Positions 1 through 10,000 of a stretch of 64,000 nt of DNA are shown here, piece after piece. Made by a program: the position numbers and the translations under genes. The number at the start of each line of letters is the position of its first letter. Within the stretch, counting starts at the first letter, position 1. The DNA comes from Parapedobacter pyrenivorans_A (GTDB lineage: Bacteria > Bacteroidota > Bacteroidia > Sphingobacteriales > Sphingobacteriaceae). The stretch covers positions 1 to 64,000 of the forward strand of contig NZ_JBHEUZ010000017.1 in the NCBI RefSeq assembly GCF_041925275.1, given 5' to 3'. Below the pieces are notes generated by a model that saw only the letters and a program-made list of their open reading frames with translations, was not told where the DNA came from and did no database searches.

Positions 1-207
1 CCAGAACACCGTGGGGGCGCCGTCCAAGCCCACCCACTGCCGCCGGCCGATCACCGATACCTCCCCGCCCGTGCGCAACAGGCTCGCCGCCGGGTTGATG
101 ACCGTGCGTAGCTGCCCGTGCTGGGTATGCGTGAGCGGCTGCTGGCCATGGGCCGTAATCGATGCCGCTGTCAGGAATACAACGGCAAATATTAATCTTC
201 TCTTCAT
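1..207 (-). CDS. PorP/SprF family type IX secretion membrane protein (N-terminal part, runs off the left edge)
   Basis: The first 69 codons of a minus-strand gene are present. The start is the ATG at 205-207, followed by a short signal peptide (MKRRLIFAVVFLTAASITAHG) and then QQPLTHTQHGQLRTVINPA. This matches the family pattern in which a QQ.P.yTQ segment is followed by an INPA motif and an R.QWVGLDGAP segment; RRQWVGLDGAPTVF is visible just before the edge. PorP/SprF proteins are outer-membrane beta barrels that work with T9SS to secrete or anchor large adhesins, and they are often encoded directly after a giant protein with a CHU_C/type B sorting domain. That is the arrangement here: the adhesin ends 60 bp upstream, so the two are probably co-transcribed. 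The barrel itself is outside the window. Confidence 0.85.
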   Translation of the reverse strand, partial: MKRRLIFAVVFLTAASITAHGQQPLTHTQHGQLRTVINPAASLLRTGGEVSVIGRRQWVGLDGAPTVFW

Positions 208-223
208 AAACGCTATACCTTCC

Positions 224-258
224 ATTTGACAATTGACAATTAACAATTAACGATTGAC
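224..258. repeat. Five tandem 7-bp units between the adhesin and PorP genes
   Basis: The spacer holds five consecutive heptamers: atttgac, aattgac, aattaac, aattaac, gattgac. They lie just after the adhesin stop codon and 17-51 bp upstream of the PorP/SprF start on the minus strand. A short tandem array here could change copy number and alter spacing or translation of the second gene. No function is shown by the sequence alone. Confidence 0.7.
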
Positions 259-266
259 CACTAAAA

Positions 267-3200
267 CTAGTACCTAAGCACAAAATACCCCTTCTTGTGC
301 TCCCACTTCCCGCCTACCTTCACCTCAACGATGTAGAAGTACGTCCCTGCCGGCAATTGCTGCTGCCCCGTGCTGATGCCACGGAACACCACCCGGTCGT
401 TGTCGTAACCGCTGGCCTCCCACAGCACCGTGCCGTTACGGCTGATGATGGTCACACGGTTGTCTGCGTAGTCCCGAATACCCTCAATCATCAAGAACTC
501 GTTGATGCCGTCGCCGTTCGGCGACACCGCCTGGTGCACACGGATGGGGAAGCCCGACGACGGGTCCGTCACACGCACGGTCACCGTAACCGGTTCCGCT
601 GCTTCGTGGTTGCCGTCGCCCGTCTGCGTGGCTGTGATCGTTACCGTGCCCAGCCGAAGGATGTTGAGTGTATTGCCGCTTACCGTGGCCACCTGTTCGT
701 CGTCAATGCTTAGTGTTACCGGTAAGCCGCTGCTGGCCGATACATCCAGCTGGATGCTGCCCGCATTGCGGTTCACTTCCGCAGGGGCGTTCAGTGTGAT
801 GGATTGGTCTGCTTTCGTAATGGTCAGCGTAGCCGGTTCGTAGGTGAATGCGTAGTTAGACGATACTCCGCCGCTTACCGTGACCGCATAGCTGCCCGGG
901 GCAGCGGTTACCGTAGCTTCCGTTGCCGCGGTGGGCCGGGTATCCAATGCCGAGGCATCATCGCCGGCAACGAAACCATCGTATGAGATGCCAAACGCTG
1001 GGTTCTCCTCTCCGTAAGCACGCGTGGCGTCCGATGTGCGCACCGCAAGTGGTGCTTTCGCGATGTGCAGGGTTCTGCTCACCGGTGCTGCCGCCGAGTA
1101 ATCCGCATTGCCCGCCTGCGTAGCCGTGATAAGGATATCGCCCGCGCCACGGATGGTCAGTCTGTTGTTGTTTGCCAGGGTTACGATGTCCGTCGGCTTG
1201 CCGTCTGCATCCATAACCGTGTAAGTTACCGGCAATCCGCTCGTTGACTCCGCGTTAAGTATGACCGCATCATCGCCGTAGGTACGGTCAGCCAATGCAC
1301 CCAGCTCCACCCACTGCGGCCTGCGGTCGACCAGTTCAAGCCCCACCGATACCGAACGCTCGCCGCCACCGCCGGCGACCACGCCGTTTGCCTGCAGCGT
1401 GTGCTGCCCCAGCTCAAGGTTTGCCGGGACCGGCAGCGAGCCGCCGAAGCGGCCGTCCGCACCAACCGGTAAATGACCGACCAGTTCCGGGGTGGAGAAC
1501 AGGTAAACCGTTACCACCGTGCCCGGCTCGAAGCCGTTGCCGCTCACGTAAACCTGCGTGCCGTTGCCCTTGAGCAGCCGGATCACCGCATCGATCGCCG
1601 AAATCGGGATCCGTTCACCGTCCACGCCCAGCGAGGCAAGTTCCATCGCATAGCCGTCGCCGCTCAGCCGCAGGTATTCGCTGTCCACCACTTCCAGCAT
1701 CACCGCTTCCACCTTGCCATCCGTGATGACCACCGGGATGCCCGGTTCAGGCTCCGGAAGGTTGCCTTCATCATCCGGCACCGGCTCGGTCGGGATGGCC
1801 TGCACCGTGCCGCTGGCCGATCCCGTGCCCACCCCGTTCACCGCCGAAACGCGGAACAGGTATGACCGGTTGTTCGTAAGGCCGATCACCAGCGACCGCG
1901 TCGCCGCAGAGGGCTCCCGGTCCGGAACAGTCCATGTTGTGCCTCCGTTGGCCGAGTATTCGATTACGTAATTAGTCACTGCGGGAATCACGTCCGCAGG
2001 CGCGTCCCATACCAGCATCACCTGCCGGTTGCCCGCTTCTGCATGCAATCCCGTGGGGGCACCCGCAAGGGTACCCACCGTGAAGCGTACCACCGTCTCG
2101 TTGCCCGCAGCGTCCGTAACGGTAAGGGTGTATTCGCCAGGCGTCGTGATGGGCGTGCCCGAAGTGTACGGCGCACCGTTCAGTGTGGCTGTACCCTCGG
2201 TGAAGGATGCCGAAGCCGCTCCGGCATAAAGCCCGCCGTCCGCAACACCGGTGATAGCCGGTGCGGTCAGATCAATCCTGAAACGGACCGTATCCGCATT
2301 GTTGAGGCTGTCCGCCACAACCAGCGTGTACATGCCTTCTCCGGTAACCGGTGTGCCTGACACAAACGCATCCCCGTTCAGCATAGCCGTGCCCTCGGTG
2401 AATACCGGGGTAACCTCGTGGTTATACAACCCTCCGTCCTCCACGCCGCTCACCGCCGGAGGCGTGGTGTCCGGGGCGGCCTTATCGATGGTAAAACTGA
2501 TCGCCGTCTCGTTGCCCGCGGCATCCGTGACCAGCAATGTATAATCGCCCTCTTCGGTTATGGGCGTGCCCGAAGTGAATGCCTCGCCGTTCAATGTAGC
2601 CGTGCCTTCATTGAATGCCGGGGTAACCGGGCCGTTGTGAACTCCGCCGTCCGCAACACCGGTGATGACCGGTGCCGTCAGGTCGATCCTGAAACGGATC
2701 GCATCGGCGTTGTTGAGGCTGTCCGCCACAACCAGCGTGTACATGCCTTCTCCGGCAACCGGTGTGCCTGACTCAAACGCATCGCCGTTCAGCATAGCCG
2801 TGCCCTCGGTGAACACCGGGGTAACCTGATGGTTATACAACCCTCCGTCCTCCACGCCGCTCACCGCCGGAGGCGTGGTATCCGGGGCGGTCTTATCGAC
2901 GGTGAAGCTGATCGTCGTCTCATTGCCCGCGGCATCCGTGACCAGCAATGTATAATCGCCCTCTTCGGTTATGGGCGTGCCCGAAGTGAATGCCTCGCCG
3001 TTCAATGTAGCCGTGCCTTCGTTGAAGATCGGGGTAACATCCGTATTATAAGACGCACCATCTTCCACACCCGTGATCTCGGGCACGGTCTTGTCAACCA
3101 CGAAATTAACCGTGTCGGCATTGCCAGCAGCATCCGTAACAACAAGCGTATAATTATCCTCATCGGTAATCACCGTGCCTGAAGTGAATGTCTCGCCGTT

Positions 3201-3767
3201 CAATGTAGCCGTGCCTTCATTGAATACCGGGGTTACGTCCGTATTATGAGACGCACCGTCATCAACACCCGTGATCTCGGGCACGGTCTTGTCAACCACG
3301 AAATTAACCGTGTCGGCATTGCCAGCGGCATCCGTAACAACAAGCGTATAATTATCCTCATCCGTAATCACCGTACCCGAAGTGAATGCCTCGCCGTTCA
3401 ACGTGGCCGTACCTTCGTTGAATGCCGGGGTCACGTCCGTGTTGTATGAAGCCCCGTCTTCCACGCCCGTGATTTCGGGCAGGGTTTTGTCAACCACGAA
3501 ATTAACCGTGTCGGCATTGCCAGCAGCATCCGTAACAACAAGCGTATAATTATCCTCATCGGTAATCACCGTACCTGAAGTGAATGCCGCGCCGTTCAGC
3601 ATGGCTGTGCCCTCGTTGAACGTCGGGGTCACATCCGTATTATAAGACGCACCGTCTTCCACGCCCGTGATTTCGGGCAGGGTTTTGTCAACCACGAAAT
3701 TAACCGTGTCCGCGTTGCCAGCGGCATCCGTAACGATGAGTATATACGCATCCTCATCGGTAATCAC
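267..3767 (-). CDS. Giant T9SS adhesin, C-terminal part (downstream of the frameshift)
   Basis: This frame continues the gene upstream; the two overlap by 4 bp and are joined in frame by restoring one base near 3799. It has no signal peptide and starts inside a repeat, so it is very unlikely to be an independent gene. In order it carries eight Ig-like repeats of about 66 residues (GVEDGASYNTDVTP type; residues about 15-590), a fibronectin type III domain (about 600-690), filamin-like and MBG-type beta domains (about 740-1000, with the YGEENPAF motif typical of MBG), an Ig-like segment, and a gliding-motility C-terminal domain (about 1085-1166; SPNGDGINEF near its start, LPAGTYFYIVEV near its end). 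That last domain is the T9SS type B sorting signal. The complete product would be a secreted, surface-attached adhesin or matrix protein. Confidence 0.8.
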   Translation of the reverse strand: MITDEDAYILIVTDAAGNADTVNFVVDKTLPEITGVEDGASYNTDVTPTFNEGTAMLNGAAFTSGTVITDEDNYTLVVTDAAGNADTVNFVVDKTLPEITGVEDGASYNTDVTPAFNEGTATLNGEAFTSGTVITDEDNYTLVVTDAAGNADTVNFVVDKTVPEITGVDDGASHNTDVTPVFNEGTATLNGETFTSGTVITDEDNYTLVVTDAAGNADTVNFVVDKTVPEITGVEDGASYNTDVTPIFNEGTATLNGEAFTSGTPITEEGDYTLLVTDAAGNETTISFTVDKTAPDTTPPAVSGVEDGGLYNHQVTPVFTEGTAMLNGDAFESGTPVAGEGMYTLVVADSLNNADAIRFRIDLTAPVITGVADGGVHNGPVTPAFNEGTATLNGEAFTSGTPITEEGDYTLLVTDAAGNETAISFTIDKAAPDTTPPAVSGVEDGGLYNHEVTPVFTEGTAMLNGDAFVSGTPVTGEGMYTLVVADSLNNADTVRFRIDLTAPAITGVADGGLYAGAASASFTEGTATLNGAPYTSGTPITTPGEYTLTVTDAAGNETVVRFTVGTLAGAPTGLHAEAGNRQVMLVWDAPADVIPAVTNYVIEYSANGGTTWTVPDREPSAATRSLVIGLTNNRSYLFRVSAVNGVGTGSASGTVQAIPTEPVPDDEGNLPEPEPGIPVVITDGKVEAVMLEVVDSEYLRLSGDGYAMELASLGVDGERIPISAIDAVIRLLKGNGTQVYVSGNGFEPGTVVTVYLFSTPELVGHLPVGADGRFGGSLPVPANLELGQHTLQANGVVAGGGGERSVSVGLELVDRRPQWVELGALADRTYGDDAVILNAESTSGLPVTYTVMDADGKPTDIVTLANNNRLTIRGAGDILITATQAGNADYSAAAPVSRTLHIAKAPLAVRTSDATRAYGEENPAFGISYDGFVAGDDASALDTRPTAATEATVTAAPGSYAVTVSGGVSSNYAFTYEPATLTITKADQSITLNAPAEVNRNAGSIQLDVSASSGLPVTLSIDDEQVATVSGNTLNILRLGTVTITATQTGDGNHEAAEPVTVTVRVTDPSSGFPIRVHQAVSPNGDGINEFLMIEGIRDYADNRVTIISRNGTVLWEASGYDNDRVVFRGISTGQQQLPAGTYFYIVEVKVGGKWEHKKGYFVLRY

Positions 3768-4090
3768 CGTGCCTGAAGTGAATGCCGCGCCGTTAAGCGG
3801 GCCGTGCCTTCGTTGAAGGCTGGGGTCACGTCCGTGTTATATGAAGCACCGTCTTCCACATCGGTGATCTCGGGCACGGTCTTGTCAACCACGAAATTAA
3901 CCGTGTCCGCGTTGCCCGCAGCGTCCGTTACCACCAGTGTATATTCATCCTCATCGGCAATCACCGTGCCCGAAGTAAACGCCTCGCCGTTCAATGTGGC
4001 CGTGCCTTCATTGAACGTGGGCGTTACATCCTCGTTATAGTATTCACCGTTCTCAACGCCTTCCACCTCAGGCACCGCCTGATCAAGCAT
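2040..4090 (-). repeat. Array of ten Ig-like repeats, about 200-bp unit, within the adhesin
   Basis: Ten copies of a roughly 66-71 residue unit lie in tandem. Each has a GV.DG..YN.DVTP start, an F.EGTA.LNG centre and a YTL.VTDAAGN end. Units around 3000-3780 are nearly identical at DNA level, while units near 2100-2900 are more diverged and alternate between two subtypes (DAAGN and DSLNN). The gene's frameshift lies inside this array, in the second unit of the translated order. Such arrays recombine readily and are hard to assemble from short reads. Confidence 0.85.
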
Positions 4091-7000
4091 CGAAGCATCC
4101 GTCACCGCAATGGCACTGTTTCCCGCAACATCCGTGACCGTCACCGACAGCGTCAACGTACCATCCCGAAGGCCGCTCACATCGATGCCGCTGACCGGAT
4201 CGGTGGTTGTCATAAGCGTACCGGTACCCGTAACCGGTGTGCCGCCGCCACTGCTCGTAATCGCGTAGCTGTAGACCGCACCCGCTTCCGCTTCGCTGAA
4301 GGTGAAGCCGATTGAAGCAGCCTCCGTTGCATTGATGACATCGTCGTCAACGCTCACGCTATGGCCGGCAGGGGCCGTGGTATCTATCACGACCATCAAC
4401 GCATCGGAATATACGCTGGTATTACCTGCCGTGTCGGCGGCTGTAATCTGCAGTTGGTGGGTACCTTCCATCAGGCCCGATACATCCAGGCTCCAGCTGC
4501 CGTCGGCATTGGCCGTGGTGTTGGTGAGGCCGCCCTCCAGGTCAGACCGGGCGTGCACCCGTGCATTGGCCTCCACCGAGCCGGCAGCGCCCTGCAAGGT
4601 CAGGTCGGTCAGGTTCGTAATGTTGTCCGTATCGCTTTCGCCCGTATCCGAGGCCGCCGCCAGATCCGGCACGGCAGGTTTCGCATGCGGGGTGGTGTCT
4701 ATGGTGATTTCCAGCGCAGCGGACGCTGCGGAAGTATTCCCCGCCGCATCCGTGGCCGTGGCCGTCAGGTTATGCATGCCTTCCGTCAGCGGCGTGCCGG
4801 GCGTATAGCTCCAGTTACCGCTGCCGTCCGCTATGGCGGTACCCAGCTCGCCGTCTACATCGGAGGTGACCGTCAGGGTCGCGTTGGCTTCGGCCATCCC
4901 GGTCAGGGTCGGCGTATTATCGTTCGTGATGCCGTCGTCACCTTCGCCCGAATCGGACGCAGGATCCAGCGCAAGGCCCTCGGGTGCGTTCGGCGCCTCC
5001 CGGTCTACGACATGGGGTCCGCCGCCGGTAAACGCCGGTACATAGCCGTTGGTACCGTTGCCGTTGCCAAACGCATCGGTGATGCCCGAGTTCGCCTTCA
5101 CATCCAGCCGCAACGTACCCGCACCGGTGATTCCATCGATGGTAACGGTAACCGTATTACCCGTAGACAACGAGGCATCGGCAATGTTTCCGCCCGGCGA
5201 GCCCGTTCGGGTAAGCGTGAAATCATCCACGGTAACGTTATCCGGGGCTTCATTGAAGGTCACCGTAAACTGGATCTCTTCCGCGGATGCCGAAGGTGTG
5301 CCGTTCACTGCGACAGCCGTTACCGTGGGCGGCGTCACATCGGCAACCGTGAAATTCCAGGTGGTCAGGTCCGAAATACCGGCATAGGCATTGCCTGCCA
5401 GATCGGTAACCGCTCCGCTTGCTACCTGGATATAGTAGCTATTGAGCTCGTTCAGGTCGGCCGCCGGATTGATCGTCAATTGGTTATCCGTAATCGACAG
5501 CTGGCCGCCGTGTGCTGCTGCATCGATGATGGCTACCGGGCTATACAACGCGCCGTAGATCACGATATTGCCGGAACCCAACGCGATATTTTCGCTGAAA
5601 GTCATCCTGAAATCAGCACCGGGCACGACTGTAGTTGATCCGTCTGCCGGACTGAGGCTTTGCAGGTTGGGGGCAACGGCATCCACGAGCACACCCGTGG
5701 TCGCCCCTACACCGTTGAGCGCCCCCGTCAGGAAATTGTTCTCGGCATCGCGCAGGGTTCCCCCATTTGGTTCTACGGCCGCAGCCACCTCAATGCCGTC
5801 GTTATCGAGATTACCGGACACAACGGTATAGGCGAAAACGAGTTCCGAACTGCCGCTGCCCGATTGGTAGCTAGCATATACCGTCTCCTCACCCACCGTG
5901 AGTGCGATACGCGGCGTACCCCCGCCTGTATCGACCGTGACCGCTTCGTTGGTGTTTACGGTAAAAGAAAGTGTTCCACCCGCCACGTACCAGCCATCCG
6001 CAGGCACACTGACACTGCTTACAACGGGCGGCACATCATCGGTTACGGTAATGGTAAAACTCTTCCTGAAGTCCGCCTCGCCGTCGGAGGTCTGCACACA
6101 GATGTTATACGTGCCGGGGAGCAGCGGCCCCGCTGTTTCCAATACATTGCCGTTGAGCTGGAAGCTGCTGTTACCGCTGTCGTCCGTACAGGTACCCCCT
6201 GCCGTACCGGTGGTGTTGAGTGTATATGTAAAAACCTCACCATCATCCACATCGGTGGTAGACAACGTGCCTACTTCGGTTCCTGCTGCCGTTGCGCTTT
6301 GCAGGATGGTGCCGGCACTTAATGTGATATCGGTAGGCGCATCATTCACCGGGGTAACCTGCAACGTAACCGTTTCAGTCGCCGACTGGGCTCCACCGGT
6401 TCCCGTATTGCCGCCATCATTGATGGCTACTGTAAGCGTTACATCGGTGGTCGCATTCAGTGCCGTGGTGTAGGTCACGATGCTTGCAGCGATAAACTCA
6501 TTAACATCTTCTATCGATCCGGTCAATGTAAGGGCACTGCTGGTCCCCCCTACGGTAACATCGGCTCCGCCGGTCGCCGACAGCGACCCGCTCGTAACCG
6601 ATAAGGTCGCGGTTACCGCAGCTGATCCCGCATCCACATCAGCAAAGCTGATGCCCGTCAGTGCCGATTCAACGTCTTCGGTCACGGCGATAGTGGCCGG
6701 TGCCGTTATCACAGGCGCATCGTTCACCGCGGTAACCAGCAGCGTAACCGTTTCGGAATCCTGTTGAGCCTCACCGGTTCCCGTGTTGCCGTTGTCATTG
6801 ATCGACACGGTCAACGTTACATTGCTGGTCGCATTCAACGCAGTGGTGTACGTCACGTTGCTCGCAGCGATAAACGTATTGACATCCGCTATCGTTCCCG
6901 TCAATGTCCGCGCACTGGCGGTGCCCCCGACCGTAACACCGGCCCCCGTAGTCGCTGACAGCGAACCGCTCGCAACCGCTAAGGTCACGGTTACGTTTCC

Positions 7001-10000
7001 TGATCCCGCGTCCACATCGACAAAGCTAATGCCGATGAGTGCCGCCTCAATATCCTCAGTCACGGCGATGGTGGCCGGTGCCGTTATCACAGGCGCATCA
7101 TTCACCGGGGTAACCGTAAAGCTAATGGTGCCATCGGCAGGTCCGGTGTCTGCTGCATCACGTATACGGGTGGTTATCGTGAAGTTCTGGTCGTTATCGG
7201 CCGATGGCGTGAAAGCCACGGCCGCCAGCGCTCCATTGACATCGGCAACAGAACCGGTTACCGTCCATACTCCGGAAGCAAAGGTTGATGTTGCCGAACC
7301 GTAAGTCCCTGTGCCAAGCGAACCTGCCGCCACATTGCTTAATGTTAATGTTGCCGTAATGGTTTCGCCTGTATCAGGGTCGGTGACTACCATATCATCC
7401 AACGCCACGGCGCTGCCGCCTTCTGTTGCACTTTTGCTTTGGGTAAGATTGGTGGCTGTTGGGGCATCGTTTACAGCAGTAACACTTATGGAGATTGTTC
7501 CATCTGCCGGACCTGTATCCGTTGCATCGCGTATACGGGCAGTTATTGTAAAGTCTTGGTCGAAATTGGCCGCAGGGCTAAAAGCTACAGCAGCCAATGC
7601 TACATTTACATCGGCGACAGAACCGCTTACCGTCCATACGCCAGAAGCAAAGGTTGACGTTGCCGAACCGTAAGTTCCTGTGCTAAGCGAACCTGCCGCC
7701 ACATTGCTTAATGTTAATGTTGCTGCAATGGTTTCGCCCGCATCAGGGTCGGTTACTACAATATCATCTAATGCGACAGCGCTGCCATCATCTTCTGTAA
7801 AGCTTTTGCTTTGGGTAAGATTAGTGGCTGATGGAGCGGTGTTTACCGGAGCAGAACCCGCCTCAATTTCAACTTCAAAGATGAGGTCTTTATCATCATG
7901 AGCCACACTGCCAACATACATACGACCACCTGGGTAAAAGCTCTCAAATGCAGACTGCAATATCCATTTACCGAAATTGAGCTGAGCCCGATTGTCATCG
8001 ACTCCTTCAAAACTAAATGTATAAAACTGGCCATTGCTAATTGCGATATTCTGACTGGATACATCTACAACAGTAAAATTTGTACCAGATATATCCTCTA
8101 CAATAGTGCTCTGAGGTATTGTAACCGTCCCCAATACATCTCCAGACAAGCCATTTCCCTGTCTGATAGTAAGTGTTAGATCTTGAGGGTAGAGACTCCC
8201 ATTATATCTACTTAGGAACTTTATTTTGGATAACGTACCATTCCCACAAGCTGTAAAACTTTGCCCAAAATGGGCTAAATCATTTGTCATCTCGTTTGCT
8301 GCATCTGCTATTGTTGCAGAAATTATGCAATCATCGCTTGCCGCAGTAACACTAACCATTTTGGTTGCGGCAGTACTGTTATCGGTACCATCATTTACTA
8401 CAAAAGAAACAGTGCGGTTAGCCGTATTAGGATTATCTGACGTATTGTTATAAGTTATAGACCTTAAAGCCGTCTGCCATTGTGCCAATGTTGCTGTGGC
8501 GCCGGCAGAAGTTAGTGTAAGTACGCCCGCATTATTACTACTTATTGTAATATTGCCCATAGTAGCGGGATTGCTGGTAAATACCAATACATCCTGCCCG
8601 CTTTGAAAATTGCCACTAATACTTACCGTTGCAGAAGCTAAAGTTGTATTGTCTGTATCTGTTACCGTTAACGCGTTATCTATGGCAATGGCAGTGCCTT
8701 CTATAAAGGCTGTGGTGCCAGCGCTGGCGGTTAGGGTTGGGGCGGTATTTACTGGTGTTGCTGTTGCTGCGCCTATCTCAATATCGTCAATCCTGAAATT
8801 CTGAAAAGAAGTGCCCGTTGCAGCAAACTCTATTCTGATTTCATCCACATTTCCAAAAGCAGGTATAGAAGTGAACTCATCTGTGTACATTACCCCTGTA
8901 CTCATATCATTCCTACTGAGGCTTGCCCCTGACACGAGTACCCCGTCTTTATATCCGTTATATACGATATCCCAGTCAGTAAAGTTTCCAAACGGTTGGA
9001 CTTTTATAGACCTAAATGAAAATTCGCTTCCGTCATTGGATTTGATGATAGCCCGAGCCAGATTCGCATTGGGACTGGTTCCTACTCCCTGGATAATAAG
9101 CAATTCATTACCGCTGATTGAGGTTCCTACTACCCGAGCTGTATGGCTTGGATTCAACGTCTCTGAGGTAATGTCAAAGCACTGAACCGTAGCAGTAGCT
9201 GATCCCGTACCCGAATTTAATTCGGTAATCGAACTATATAACCCCTCAAAATCAGTGACACCTATAGAAGGTGCGCATGCAGTTGGTGCTGCTGTTGCCG
9301 TTCCTAAATCATCTACCTGTAACTGGTCAAATCTTAAGTACGTTTTTCCTGCTCCCTCTCCCGTACTGCCGGGATTGCTCGCAACATTACCATCTATATT
9401 TCCGGTAATTATCAGCTTTGTGGCAACCGGCAGGCCACTGATATCAAGATTAGCTATACCTGCTGCAGATTGTTTAGGAACATCATATACTGTAACTAAA
9501 CCACCGTTATCCGTAGTGATAAAGATATCCTGCGTATGAGAAGTTGTCAAATTCCATAAGCTAATAGATTTAGGTTTAAAAGGTGCATTTCCTGAAAAAC
9601 TAAATGTTGTTTTGGTTTCTATATAAGTATTTCCACCTTCATTATATAAGTAATCCCAGATTACGTTGCCGGTATAACCGCTTTCTCCATCCGCAGTCAG
9701 CACATAATCAGTTCCATTGGCATATACATTAAATTGGGCATTGGATGATGAATTATAAATACCACTTGTAGGTGCACCGCTTCCAGTTATATAATTAGAT
9801 TGGTCAAATATAATGGTAGTTGTCTGTAGCACCTCCGTAAAATCCTTCATCGCTACAGAATTCGCCAGCGGCTTCGCTTCTATATCTCCTTTTTGTATTT
9901 CTAAATCCCAATCGCCGTTAAAAGCTGCATTTCCCGTCCGGTTATCCGAAGCAGCCACATCCGCATGGGTATTGCTTTTGATGATTTCCAGAAACTCATC

